Shown here one piece after another: positions 9,840 to 18,658 of a stretch of 64,000 nucleotides of DNA. Every line of letters starts with the position of its first letter. Position 1 is the stretch's first letter. The notes under the pieces were generated by a model that made no database searches, had not been told where the DNA came from, and saw nothing but the letters and a program-made list of their open reading frames with translations. The translations under genes and the position numbers were made by a program. The DNA is from Alcaligenes sp. SORT26 (GTDB lineage Bacteria; Pseudomonadota; Gammaproteobacteria; Burkholderiales; Burkholderiaceae_B), in the NCBI RefSeq assembly GCF_017377875.1, contig NZ_CP070975.1, positions 1,860,001 through 1,924,000 of the forward strand, read 5' to 3'.

Positions 9840-11594
9840 TTACTTCACTAATACGTATTGACCGGGCGCAGGGCCCACCGGGGCAAAGCCTTGCTTGGCC
9901 GCCCCCATTTGCGGTGGCTTCACGTCTGCACCGGAGCGAGCTTTCAGCCACTCGGTCCAGGCGGACCACCAGGAGCCCGGATGCGAGGCCGCTTGTGCCT
10001 GCCACTCGTCCACCAGAACAGGAGCAGTGCCTGCGGCTCGGGTATGGATCTGATACTTGCGACGCGGATGGCCGGGTTCGCTGACAATTCCGGCGTTGTG
10101 ACCACCTGTGGTCAAGACAAAGGTGATCTCGGCAGGAACCAGATAATGCAGCTTGTAAACCGAACGCCAGGGTGCGACGTGATCGGAGACGGTGCCCACG
10201 CAAAAAACAGGCAAATTGATTTGCGCCAGAGAAACGATACGGCCTTCAACCGGATAACGGTTTTGACTTAAATCATTATTCAAATACAAGCGGCGCAAAT
10301 ATTGCGAGTGCATGGTGGCAGGCATACGTGTGGCATCTGCATTCCAGGCCATTAAATCGTTCAAGGGACGACGTTCGCCCAATAAATATTTATTGACCAT
10401 AGGCGCCCACAATAAATCAGCAGAACGCAACATTTGAAATGCGGCTTCCATCTGATTGGCGCGTAAAAACCCTTCATCGGCCATCTGCGCTTCCAGCAGG
10501 CTGACCTGGCTTTCGTCAATGAACAGGGACAGATCGCCAGGCTCGGAGAAGTCGGTTTGAGCGGCGAAGAAAGTCAGGGAAGCCAGCCTGTCGTCCCCAT
10601 CGCGTGCCATGGCGGCCGCCGCGATAGCCAGCAAGGTGCCACCCAGGCAGTAGCCGGTAGCATGCACTTTCTGGCCTGGAACAATGGCATTGACGGCATC
10701 CAGACTGGCTTTCCAGCCCAGACGAATGTAGTCGTCCATGCCAAAGGCATGGTCCTTGGCATCGGGGTTTTTCCAGGACAGGCAAAACACTGTATAGCCC
10801 TGGTCGACCAGGTATTTGATCAGCGAATTCTGCTGAGACAGATCCAGAATGTAGTACTTCATAATCCAGGCCGGAACGATCAAAATAGGCTCTGGGTGTA
10901 CTAGTTTCGTGGTGGGTGTGTATTGAATCAGCTCCACCAGCTCATTGCGCAACACCACCTTGCCTGGTGTCGCCGCCAAATCCTTCCCTACCGTGAAATC
11001 TTCCGTACCAACAGGAGGCTCGCCCGCGAACTGGGCCTGCATATCCTGCTGCCAATGCTCCAGACCACGGCTGAAGTTATCCCCTTGCTCTGCCAGGGTT
11101 TTATCCCATACCAAAGGGTTGGTCAGTGCGAAATTGCTGGGGCTGAGCATGTTCAGCCATTGCTCGGCACCAAAGGCAATCAACTGCTGATGATGGGGCT
11201 CTACCCCTGCCACACCCTCGGTTGCGCTTTGCCACCATTGCTGCTGCGCCTGATAGGTTTGCCGCAACAAATTAAAGGGCCAGCGGTCCCAGGCGGGATC
11301 CGCAAACCGGCGGTCTGTCTGAGCGGGGGGTGTTGCTTGAGCAGGGGCTTGCGCAGGAAGCTGGGCAGAGGCGGCCAGCTCCTCGCTCCAGTCACGGAAT
11401 AACTGCTCCCACTGACTAAGGGCCAACTGCCGTAATTGTTCTTGTTTGCCGGGGCTCAGGGCCAGATGACGTATCCAATCCATCCAGGCCATGAACTGCG
11501 ATTCGGGGGAGATGGAGCTCCAGATACGGGCCCAGGCGGCTCGTGCGGATGCGTCTAAATGCTCAGTCTGATCGATGCACTGCCTGCTTACCAT
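9840..11594 (-). CDS. phaC: Class I poly(3-hydroxyalkanoate) synthase
   Basis: A 584-residue cytoplasmic PHA synthase that polymerises (R)-3-hydroxybutyryl-CoA. The lipase-like box GYCLGG carries the nucleophilic Cys; Asp is in VGTVSDHVAPWRS and His in TTGGHNAGIV, completing the triad. The N-terminal part has the family's LTNPLVWDKTLAEQGDNFSRGL region and the length is typical of class I. Of two in-frame ATGs (11618, 11594) only 11594 has a Shine-Dalgarno (GGAG, 5 nt). phaP-phaB-phaA lie 6.6 kb downstream on the same strand, separated by the exporter operon. Confidence 0.95.
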   Translation of the reverse strand: MVSRQCIDQTEHLDASARAAWARIWSSISPESQFMAWMDWIRHLALSPGKQEQLRQLALSQWEQLFRDWSEELAASAQLPAQAPAQATPPAQTDRRFADPAWDRWPFNLLRQTYQAQQQWWQSATEGVAGVEPHHQQLIAFGAEQWLNMLSPSNFALTNPLVWDKTLAEQGDNFSRGLEHWQQDMQAQFAGEPPVGTEDFTVGKDLAATPGKVVLRNELVELIQYTPTTKLVHPEPILIVPAWIMKYYILDLSQQNSLIKYLVDQGYTVFCLSWKNPDAKDHAFGMDDYIRLGWKASLDAVNAIVPGQKVHATGYCLGGTLLAIAAAAMARDGDDRLASLTFFAAQTDFSEPGDLSLFIDESQVSLLEAQMADEGFLRANQMEAAFQMLRSADLLWAPMVNKYLLGERRPLNDLMAWNADATRMPATMHSQYLRRLYLNNDLSQNRYPVEGRIVSLAQINLPVFCVGTVSDHVAPWRSVYKLHYLVPAEITFVLTTGGHNAGIVSEPGHPRRKYQIHTRAAGTAPVLVDEWQAQAASHPGSWWSAWTEWLKARSGADVKPPQMGAAKQGFAPVGPAPGQYVLVK

Positions 11595-12065
11595 TGCCAC
11601 TCCGCAAAAAGTACACATAAAGAAAAAAGCAGATACGACTGCTTAGTCTTTTTAATAATACACCAGTTTACATCTAAACTTTTTGCATGCAGGCCTTTTA
11701 ACAAAGACCTATAAAAAACCTTTGCGGTAGATCAAGTTCATGACAGATAAAAAACGGTCAGCTCAAGCCACCTTTCCTGTTATAACGTGCCTGATATGAA
11801 ATGGGGAAATAAAAACAAGCATAAAAAATAAATAAACCTTCACTGAAAAGGGAAGGCTTTTAAAAACAACAAAGACCATGCAACCCACTGAAACATATGG
11901 CACTTCAAACAGGCAACAGAACAATTATTTCTTAGCTATATGACAAAACGAAGCTGCCGTCCCGGCTAGGGATTCAAGCCACTACAGACCTGATCAGACG
12001 CCAGCCCGAAAGCAGTGGCCTGATATACTGCAAGCCCCATATCTTGCCCATCCACACAGGGTGAC
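11595..12065. other. AT-rich divergent intergenic region phaC / TetR
   Basis: 471 bp without a convincing gene. On the minus strand, about 30 bp ahead of phaC, AAGCAG-N6-CTGCTT (11627-11644) is followed by TTTTTT and could act as a leader terminator. A small stem CCTTC / GAAGG followed by CTTTT lies near 11836-11860 on the plus strand. Promoters of phaC and of the TetR gene must lie here, but none can be placed with confidence. Confidence 0.4.
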
Positions 12066-12731
12066 ATGACAGACTCGCACCAAAATAAACCTCAAAAAAA
12101 CGAAACCACAAGCAAGCGACGCTACCTGCCCTCGGCCGAGCGCAAACGCGAAATCCTGAAAGCCGCTTTTGAAGAATTTTCCCATCGGGGTTTTCTGGGA
12201 ACCTCTCTGGAACGGATTGCCGCCAGCGCCGGCATTTCCAAGTCCGGGATCTACGCGCACTACAGCAGCAAGGATGAAGTGTTCGAGGACATGCTCCACA
12301 GCACCCTGCTGCCACCCGACGGCAATACTTTTGAGCTGACCGATACATCGGATGCCGACACCCTGTCCTGTATCGTGGATGAGTACCTCAAGCAACTGTA
12401 CAAACGCCTGTCCAGCCCGGACGTGCAAGCCATGTTCAGACTCTTGATGACCGAGAGCGGCCGCGTACCCGATCTGGCGCACTACTGGGGCAAACAGCTC
12501 CTGAGTCAGAACTACACGTCCAATCAGGCATTTTTTGAACTGGGTATACAGCGTGGTCTCATCCGCCCCGACGTCAGCTCGTCCGATTACATCCTGGCGG
12601 CCTCCCCTTCCCTGATGTGGCTCATGGTCCTGCTGGTTCTGGGCCCACAGAACTCGCCCGTGCCTTTTGACGAAGTCCATCGCTTGCACAAACGCTTACT
12701 CATAGAGTGTCTGCAACCTGCGGCGACCTGA
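12066..12731 (+). CDS. TetR/AcrR family transcriptional regulator
   Basis: A 221-residue regulator. The N-terminal helix-turn-helix spans about 22-68 (KREILKAAFEEFSHRGFLGTSLERIAASAGISKSGIYAHYSSKDEVFEDML), the hallmark of the family. The C-terminal ligand domain resembles AcrR-type domains (LFRLLMTESGRVPDLAHYW). ATG with AGGGTGAC directly upstream. It is divergent from phaC across 471 bp, so phaC or the exporter behind it are plausible targets, but no operator was identified and its ligand is unknown. Confidence 0.9.
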   Translation: MTDSHQNKPQKNETTSKRRYLPSAERKREILKAAFEEFSHRGFLGTSLERIAASAGISKSGIYAHYSSKDEVFEDMLHSTLLPPDGNTFELTDTSDADTLSCIVDEYLKQLYKRLSSPDVQAMFRLLMTESGRVPDLAHYWGKQLLSQNYTSNQAFFELGIQRGLIRPDVSSSDYILAASPSLMWLMVLLVLGPQNSPVPFDEVHRLHKRLLIECLQPAAT

Positions 12732-12948
12732 TCCTTCGCCTATATGAAGTGGACCACGCCGGCTCGGCTGCCTTGGCGCCAGAGCTGGACTCAAGGCCCG
12801 CCGACGCAGCCCGCCTGCTCTCTTTACCCCATAAGCCTCATCAAGCCAGACGTATAAGCGTCTCGGGCGCTCACGCTACACTTGAGGGCAACGATCATTC
12901 CCTCGAACAGCAACTGCCCGTACAATAGTCGGTTGCAGTCCATTTCCA

Positions 12949-12979
12949 ATGGGTTCCCTCACCCCATCCACCAAAAAGG
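12949..12979 (+). promoter_or_regulatory. Candidate preQ1-I riboswitch controlling yhhQ-queC
   Basis: An H-type pseudoknot can be drawn ending at the ribosome-binding site. P1 is AUGGG (12949-12953) with CCCAU (12963-12967). The loop between is UUCCCUCAC, including the C just before the 3' strand of P1 where class-I aptamers pair with the ligand. An A-rich tail CCACCAAAAA follows, and AGG (12977-12979) can pair with CCU of the loop as P2. The AAAAAGG tail is the Shine-Dalgarno of yhhQ (ATG 12987), so ligand binding would block translation. Layout matches the compact preQ1-I class and both downstream genes handle queuosine precursors. Seen by eye; not tested with a covariance model. Confidence 0.7.
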
Positions 12980-12986
12980 TTCAGAC

Positions 12987-13661
12987 ATGACTCTGCCTAC
13001 CGTGCCGTCTTCACGGCTGTCGTTCTATTTGCGACTTTTAATTGCGTTTCACATTTTTATTGTGATCGCCAGCAATTACCTGGTTCAACTTCCCATTGAA
13101 CTGTTCGGCTTTCATAGCACCTGGGGGGCCTTCAGCTTTCCCTTCGTTTTTCTGGCCACCGACCTGACAGTCCGTCTAATGGGCAAGTCCGAAGCGCGTC
13201 GCGTCATTACCCGCGCCATGTTCCCGGCCTTGATCGCCTCGTATGTGGTGTCCGTCCTGTTTAACGAAGGCCATTTCAATGGTCTGCAAGCACTGGGCGA
13301 ATTCAACAGCTTTGTCTTCCGCATTGCCTTGGCCAGTTTTGCTGCCTATGTATTAGGACAGTTGCTGGATGTGCAGGTGTTTGACCGCATCCGCCGCGAC
13401 TACAAGCAATGGTGGATCGCACCAGCAGCCGCTTCCATCTTTGGGCAGGCTTTGGATACTCTGGCCTTTTTCGGCATCGCCTTCTGGCGCAGCAGCAACC
13501 CGTTCATGGCCGAGCACTGGGGTGAAATTGCCGTGGTGGACTACGTTATCAAGCTGGGCGTCAGCCTGCTGCTTTTTGTGCCCATGTATGGCGTACTGCT
13601 TAACTCCCTGATCAGCACCATGAAGCGCCGCGCGCTCAGTACCCCACAGGTCAAGGCATGA
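12987..13661 (+). CDS. yhhQ: Queuosine precursor (preQ0/preQ1) transporter
   Basis: A 224-residue inner-membrane protein of the YhhQ/COG1738 family with about six hydrophobic segments. Family features include [37 protein letters not shown] and [16 protein letters not shown]. coli YhhQ imports preQ0 and preQ1 for queuosine tRNA modification. The reading frame is open further upstream (to 12882), but that would run through the riboswitch, and the ATG at 12987 has AAAAAGG in place. The stop overlaps the queC start by 4 bp (13658-13661). Confidence 0.92.
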   Translation: MTLPTVPSSRLSFYLRLLIAFHIFIVIASNYLVQLPIELFGFHSTWGAFSFPFVFLATDLTVRLMGKSEARRVITRAMFPALIASYVVSVLFNEGHFNGLQALGEFNSFVFRIALASFAAYVLGQLLDVQVFDRIRRDYKQWWIAPAAASIFGQALDTLAFFGIAFWRSSNPFMAEHWGEIAVVDYVIKLGVSLLLFVPMYGVLLNSLISTMKRRALSTPQVKA

Positions 13662-14371
13662 AGCCGCACACTCCCCGCCGCCGGGCACTGGTTTTATTTT
13701 CGGGCGGACAGGATTCAGCCACTTGTCTAGCCTGGGCACTGGACCGCTTTGCCTTGGTGGAAACCGTGGGCTTTGACTACGGGCAGCGCAACCATGCGGA
13801 ATTGCAGTGCCGCCAGACCTTAAGAGACAAGCTGTGCCAGCAATTCCCGCATTGGGCAGAACGCCTGGGGGAAGATCATGTGCTGGACGCCAGCGTGCTG
13901 GCTCAGATTGGCGGCAGTGCCATGACCGAATCCATGACGATTGCCATGCAGGAAGACGGGCTACCCAATACTTTTGTACCGGGTCGGAACCTGCTGTTCT
14001 TTACCCTGGCAGGTGCCTTGGCCTACCGCCGGGGCCTGGATACGCTGGTGGGTGGCATGTCTGAAACCGACTACTCCGGCTACCCGGATTGTCGAGACAA
14101 TACGCTCAAAGCCTTGCAAGTGGCCTTGAGCCTGGGCATAGAGCGCCCGCTGACCGTGGAAACGCCACTGATGTGGCTGGACAAAGCGGATACCTGGGAA
14201 CTGGCCCACCAGCTAGGCGCGGATGCTTTAGTGAAGCTGATCCAGCAAGACAGCCATACCTGCTACCAGAATGAGCGCGAAACGCTGCATGACTGGGGAT
14301 ATGGCTGCGGGCACTGCCCGGCGTGTGAGCTGCGGGCCAAGGGGTATGGGGATTGGAAGTTGCGGGGCTAA
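13658..14371 (+). CDS. queC: 7-cyano-7-deazaguanine synthase
   Basis: A 237-residue ATP-dependent enzyme that converts 7-carboxy-7-deazaguanine and ammonia to preQ0 in queuosine synthesis. The PP-loop SGGQDS is at residues 15-20; the zinc-binding cysteines are at the C-terminus in SHTCYQNE...[22 protein letters not shown] and VPGRNLLF are family motifs. It is translationally coupled to yhhQ, giving the cell both uptake and synthesis of preQ0 under one control region. queD, queE and queF are not in this window. Confidence 0.96.
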   Translation: MKPHTPRRRALVLFSGGQDSATCLAWALDRFALVETVGFDYGQRNHAELQCRQTLRDKLCQQFPHWAERLGEDHVLDASVLAQIGGSAMTESMTIAMQEDGLPNTFVPGRNLLFFTLAGALAYRRGLDTLVGGMSETDYSGYPDCRDNTLKALQVALSLGIERPLTVETPLMWLDKADTWELAHQLGADALVKLIQQDSHTCYQNERETLHDWGYGCGHCPACELRAKGYGDWKLRG

Positions 14372-14602
14372 TCGCTTCGCTATTTTTTGCAGTGGCAAGG
14401 GCACATCGCACAATGCAGGCTCCGAGTCCCCAAAAACTCCAACTCTCAATATCGCATCAAATATTTTCACTTACCAGACAAGAGCTTTTATTTGCTAATT
14501 TCATTAATTACCAAACACCCAAAATTTTTTATATTTAATAAAGCAATAAATATCTAGCAAGTATTTTCATATTATCAATATACTTAACCCCACTAAAATC
14601 AA

Positions 14603-15178
14603 TCAATTTTTCTTATAAGGTCTACGCCAGGTTTCACCATTTGAGCCCCATGCCCCCTCCTTCTCGTTCGTTCTGAGGCATGGCGAGCCACTACACATAG
14701 ACCACATAAGATTTACACCGTACTGTTCCAACTCAAGAGCACGTGATTCCATAGCAGCTAGTTCTTGGCGTCGAGTATCGATTTCCTCTCTCGTAGGAAT
14801 GAAATTCATAGCAACTATCAATGCAACGCCCAAAATTGCAAATATAAAAACGGTTAAACCACAAAACAACTTAAGCCCCAACCATCTCGCCGCACGCGTA
14901 TACCGGTCCGCAGCTAGCACAGCTTGCTCATCAGCTTTTATAAAATTCTGTTGAAGCAGCTTAGCTGCTTCAACAGCATTGGTCGTTGCAGCCCCATCAA
15001 TCTTATGAACTACAGATTGCGCAAGGGTCCCCATACGGGTTTCTATCCTTACCCGCATCTCATCCAATGCAGAAATCGCGGCTTCCGCTTGCTCTTGAGT
15101 TTGCCCGCTAGCAATTAAAATCTTAGTCACCACATCGAGTTGAGTTTGGATCTGATCATCAAATTCTTTAGGTGTCAT
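14603..15178 (-). CDS. Unknown membrane protein, coiled coil plus one TM segment
   Basis: 191 residues, not recognised. Residues 1-105 are charged and helical with heptad-like spacing (EEAEAAISALDEMRVRIETRM region). One strong hydrophobic segment lies at about 100-125 (LFCGLTVFIFAILGVALIVAM). A second helical stretch follows and then a Cys-containing tail (CSGSPCLRTNEKEGAWGSNGETWRRPYKKN region) that looks like a small folded module. ATG at 15178 has AAGG 5 nt upstream. It starts 2 bp after the stop of the 236-aa gene, forming a two-gene unit. Base composition is clearly more AT-rich than queC or glyA, suggesting acquisition by transfer. Confidence 0.7.
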   Translation of the reverse strand: MTPKEFDDQIQTQLDVVTKILIASGQTQEQAEAAISALDEMRVRIETRMGTLAQSVVHKIDGAATTNAVEAAKLLQQNFIKADEQAVLAADRYTRAARWLGLKLFCGLTVFIFAILGVALIVAMNFIPTREEIDTRRQELAAMESRALELEQYGVNLMWSMCSGSPCLRTNEKEGAWGSNGETWRRPYKKN

Positions 15179-15180
15179 AT

Positions 15181-15891
15181 CTACCTTTCCAAGCTTGGCC
15201 CTTTGCGTTCAAGTTTATGCTGTCGCTCTTTCTTACGTTGTCTCAAGTATTCAAGATCCTTCTCTAACTTCACCTGCCTTTCCTTTATCCATAGAGAATG
15301 TTCAAGATTCAACTCTAACAAATCAGTGAGTGGTGCGAATCGAAGAAGCCCTCCTGGCTCAGCCAAAAGTAAAAGCCCCCCTGAACCCACTTCCCCCTTT
15401 CCCTGTGTGCGTCTTACCCACGCTAGGTACTCATTAATTTGAGCCCCTGTATATAGAACATTCTGACTAACTATATCTTTAGCTAAAGTGTGAATAAACT
15501 CTTCCAGCAGCTCTATTCTTGGACCCTTTGGACGAGGAAAGGCATCCAAATACGGAACCACCCTTAAGCCAAGAGTATTTTCGGTGGCTTTAGTTTCAAT
15601 TAACCAATGAACCTCTCTCGAAATCGGCTCAAGCCTCGCTCCTTGAATTGCAGGGCACAAAAGAGAATGTCGGGCTTTCTCCTTAGCTAAGCTTGCTCCC
15701 TCTGCCTTAAACTCTATGAGCCGGACAACACCTGTAAATTTGAGAAGCACATCGCCTAGCAATTGGTCAGCAGGAGTTTGCTGTAACAGATTAACCGAGC
15801 CTGCCAGCATATCTTTTCCCTGCTTATCACGGAGTGAATAGCCAAGTGCAAATAGAAAATTACCAATAGTGATATTCTCGTACAGCTTCAT
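15181..15891 (-). CDS. Unknown protein with possible PD-(D/E)xK-like motif
   Basis: 236 residues, no signal peptide or membrane segment, not recognised. In LLGDVLLKFTGVVRLIEFKA, D47, E60 and K62 have the D-X(n)-E-x-K spacing of PD-(D/E)xK nucleases; this is suggestive only. The C-terminal 45 residues are highly charged and probably coiled coil (KERQVKLEKDLEYLRQRKKE). ATG at 15891 follows GGGA by 5 nt. First gene of an AT-rich two-gene operon with the membrane protein downstream. A soluble candidate nuclease paired with a TM/coiled-coil partner is reminiscent of small defence or conflict modules, but function is unproven. Confidence 0.7.
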   Translation of the reverse strand: MKLYENITIGNFLFALGYSLRDKQGKDMLAGSVNLLQQTPADQLLGDVLLKFTGVVRLIEFKAEGASLAKEKARHSLLCPAIQGARLEPISREVHWLIETKATENTLGLRVVPYLDAFPRPKGPRIELLEEFIHTLAKDIVSQNVLYTGAQINEYLAWVRRTQGKGEVGSGGLLLLAEPGGLLRFAPLTDLLELNLEHSLWIKERQVKLEKDLEYLRQRKKERQHKLERKGPSLER

Positions 15892-16036
15892 CTTTTTCCC
15901 AATTATTTTTATTTTTAAATACTGTTAAACCCAACAAAACTCAGTGTATTTTCTCACTCAAATATCAGATACGATTTAGCCTCCACAAAAAGAGGCTACA
16001 GTTTATTAAAAAAATAAACCGAAAATATTAAACTCA

Positions 16037-16068
16037 TAAAAAACCCAGCCACCAAAGTAGCTGGGCCC
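16037..16068 (-). terminator. Terminator downstream of glyA
   Basis: On the minus strand, CCCAGC / GCTGGG with a 9-nt spacer is followed by TTTTTT. It lies 20 bp after the glyA stop and ends the serC-glyA transcript before the unknown AT-rich pair. Confidence 0.75.
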
Positions 16069-16088
16069 TTATAAAGAAGTTAATCAGT

Positions 16089-17378
16089 TCACAACTGTGC
16101 TGGCTCTGTCTGCACCTGATATACCGGGTAGCGTCGACACAAGGTCACAATCTTTTCACGGATATCGTGCTTGATCTTGTCCAGGGTGCCTGCCTCGTAA
16201 GCATCCAGCACATCACACAAGTAATGAGCCAACTGCTCGCAATCCGCTACGGTAAAGCCACGCGTGGTGACGGCAGGCGTCCCGATACGAATCCCGGAAG
16301 TCACCATGGGCGAACGCGGGTCGTTGGGCACCGAGTTCTTGTTCACGGTAATGTAGGCATCAGCCAAGGCATCGCTGGCTTCCTGACCCGTATAAGGCTT
16401 GGCCGACAGATTGATCAGCATCATGTGGTTATCCGTCCCACCTGACACGATGTTGTGACCACGCTGCATCAATACGGTGGCCATGGCGCGGGCATTACGC
16501 ACCACGTTTTGCTGATAGCTACGGAACTCCGGCTGCAGGGCCTCTTTGAAAGCAATCGCCTTGGCGGCAATCAAGTGCATCAAGGGGCCACCCTGCACGC
16601 CAGGAAAAACGGCAGAGTTCAGACGTTTGTAGAAATCTTCACTTTGCCCTTTGGCCATGATCACGCCACCACGTGGACCGCGCAGCGTTTTATGTGTCGT
16701 ACTGGTAACTACATGCGCATATGGCAAGGGGCTAGGGTACTCGCCCGCCGCGACCAGACCCGCCACGTGGGCCATATCTACCCAGAACCAGGCACCGACT
16801 TTGTCCGCGATCTGGCGCATGCGTGCCCAATCTTTCACGCGGGAATAGGCCGAAAAACCACCAATCAGCATTTTGGGCTTGGTCTCGATGGCAATACGCT
16901 CCATTTCGTCGTAATCGATCAAGCCGGTTTTGATATCAACCCCGTAAGGAACAATGTTGTAAAGACGCCCGGAAATATTGATGGGGTTACCGTGTGTCAG
17001 GTGTCCCCCCTGAGCCAGATTCATCCCCATGACCGTATCGCCCGGTTTGAGCAAGGCCAGGAACACGGCAGTATTGGCTTGTGCTCCAGCATGAGGCTGC
17101 ACGTTGGCGTAGTCGCAATCGAACACGGCTTTCAGGCGCTCAATCGCCAGGCGTTCGGCCACGTCCACAAATTCACAACCGGCGTAGTACCGCTTGTCGG
17201 GATAACCTTCGGCGTACTTATTGGTAAACACCGAGTTTTGCACCTGCATCACCAAGGGGCTGGCGTAGTTTTCCGAGGCAATCAGTTCTACGTGATCTTC
17301 CTGACGGCTTTCTTCGCCCTGGATGGCCTGCGCCAATTCCTTGTCGAATTCAGCCAGGCTGAGTGTGTTGTCGTACAT
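16089..17378 (-). CDS. glyA: Serine hydroxymethyltransferase (dnf-linked copy 1)
   Basis: 429 residues. It interconverts serine and glycine with tetrahydrofolate as one-carbon carrier. The PLP lysine is present in [14 protein letters not shown], with [23 protein letters not shown] and GRLYN-type motifs also intact, so the enzyme should be active. It follows serC by 72 bp on the same strand. The serC-glyA pair shares its control region with the MocR regulator gene, which ties it to the dnf cluster. In the published dnfT1RT2ABCD naming this or serC may be T1; I cannot settle which from memory. Confidence 0.93.
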   Translation of the reverse strand: MYDNTLSLAEFDKELAQAIQGEESRQEDHVELIASENYASPLVMQVQNSVFTNKYAEGYPDKRYYAGCEFVDVAERLAIERLKAVFDCDYANVQPHAGAQANTAVFLALLKPGDTVMGMNLAQGGHLTHGNPINISGRLYNIVPYGVDIKTGLIDYDEMERIAIETKPKMLIGGFSAYSRVKDWARMRQIADKVGAWFWVDMAHVAGLVAAGEYPSPLPYAHVVTSTTHKTLRGPRGGVIMAKGQSEDFYKRLNSAVFPGVQGGPLMHLIAAKAIAFKEALQPEFRSYQQNVVRNARAMATVLMQRGHNIVSGGTDNHMMLINLSAKPYTGQEASDALADAYITVNKNSVPNDPRSPMVTSGIRIGTPAVTTRGFTVADCEQLAHYLCDVLDAYEAGTLDKIKHDIREKIVTLCRRYPVYQVQTEPAQL

Positions 17379-17450
17379 CGCTTTTCCTTAAAAAATTTCA
17401 ACTCAAGTTGCAGCCACTTGCCGGGCCGCTGTGTAAAGCAGGCACACGCC

Positions 17451-18533
17451 CTAGCCGTGCGTGCGCTCGAACTCGCGCATGAACTCCCCCAGCGCCTGTA
17501 CCGCATCCAAGGTGACGGCGTTGTAGATGCTGGCGCGCAAGCCCCCCGTTGATTGGTGTCCCTTCAAACCATGAAAACCATTTTTTTGTGCTTCTTCTGC
17601 AAATAAAGCATCTACATTATTTTTGGAAATATGGAATGGAATGTTATTGATGGATCGATAGTCAGGCAAAACATTATTGATATAAAAACCATTACTTCCA
17701 TCAATAACGTCATAGAGCAATTGTGATTTTTTCTTATTTATTTCATGCAACACATTTATTCCACCCACACGCTCAATCCATTCCAGCGTTAAACCCAACA
17801 CATACCAGGAAAAGGTGGAAGGCGTATTTAATAAGGATTGTTTTTTTGCTTGAATGGAAAAATCCAGGGCTTGTGGTGTACTTGTTAAAGGTTTGTCTAA
17901 AATAGCGGGATTCAGGACAACAAGCGTGACACCAGCAATCCCCATATTCTTTTGGGCAGATGCATAAATCAAATCATGCGCCGAAATGTCAAGCGGTTTT
18001 GACATCAAACTGGAGCAAGCATCACACACCAATGGAATAGGCGAGACAGGTGGTGCTGAAAATTGCAAGCCCTGTGCTGTTTCGTTTTCTGTGTAATGCA
18101 AGTAAGCCGCATCCAGATTAATATTAGATTCATTAATCTCGGGAATACGATCAAATCCAGTTTCATGAGAACTGGCTATGATTCTTACCTTTCCATATTG
18201 CCTGGCGGCATTAGCTGCTTGTTCCGACCATAAACCCGTATGTATATAGTCCGCTGTGTTTGTTTGATGGAACAAGTTCATCGGAATTTGAGAAAACTGC
18301 AAGTAAGAACCACCTTGCAGCAGCAAGACGTGATAGTCCGATGGAACCGCCAGGACACGGCGCAACGCAGCGTCGGTACGATGGGCAAAATCCATGAAGG
18401 GCTGGGAACGATGGCTGATTTCCATCACAGACAAACCTGTGCCAGCGAAATCAAGCAGCTCATCACGCACTTGCAATAGAACATCCATTGGCAAGGCGCT
18501 GGGCCCTGCGCTGAAATTAAAGGGTCGGGACAT
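17451..18533 (-). CDS. serC: Phosphoserine aminotransferase
   Basis: 360 residues, a class-V PLP aminotransferase of the SerC type (3-phosphohydroxypyruvate to phosphoserine; also used in PLP synthesis). MSRPFNFSAGPSALPMDVL is the classic N-terminus and the PLP lysine is in YASAQKNMGIAGVT. The frame continues upstream to a TTG at 18554, but the ATG at 18533 fits the family. Codons 20-320 are noticeably more AT-rich than either flank, while the last ~45 codons are GC-rich like the neighbours, which hints at transfer or recombination. The promoter region upstream holds a perfect palindrome (18613-18636) likely bound by the divergent MocR regulator. Confidence 0.92.
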   Translation of the reverse strand: MSRPFNFSAGPSALPMDVLLQVRDELLDFAGTGLSVMEISHRSQPFMDFAHRTDAALRRVLAVPSDYHVLLLQGGSYLQFSQIPMNLFHQTNTADYIHTGLWSEQAANAARQYGKVRIIASSHETGFDRIPEINESNINLDAAYLHYTENETAQGLQFSAPPVSPIPLVCDACSSLMSKPLDISAHDLIYASAQKNMGIAGVTLVVLNPAILDKPLTSTPQALDFSIQAKKQSLLNTPSTFSWYVLGLTLEWIERVGGINVLHEINKKKSQLLYDVIDGSNGFYINNVLPDYRSINNIPFHISKNNVDALFAEEAQKNGFHGLKGHQSTGGLRASIYNAVTLDAVQALGEFMREFERTHG

Positions 18534-18612
18534 ACTTGCTGAGATCCTGTACAAACCTGAACGCCGGAACAGGCCCCCCTATTTCGGCAATGACAATCAA
18601 GTCTACGAGCAC

Positions 18613-18657
18613 AATGGTCTGACTAGTCAGACCATTAATATTCTCTGGAGCAGACCG
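18613..18657. promoter_or_regulatory. Predicted DnfR/MocR operator between serC and dnfR
   Basis: A 24-bp perfect palindrome, AATGGTCTGA-CTAG-TCAGACCATT, is at 18613-18636. Its right arm CAGACCA (18628-18634) is repeated as CAGACCG at 18651-18657, exactly 23 bp on. That is the same TGGTCTG-N16-TGGTCTG spacing found twice upstream of dnfA. The second half-site touches the dnfR start codon (18659), as expected for autoregulation. Site definition is read from sequence; the regulator assignment is inferred. Confidence 0.7.
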
Positions 18658-18658
18658 C

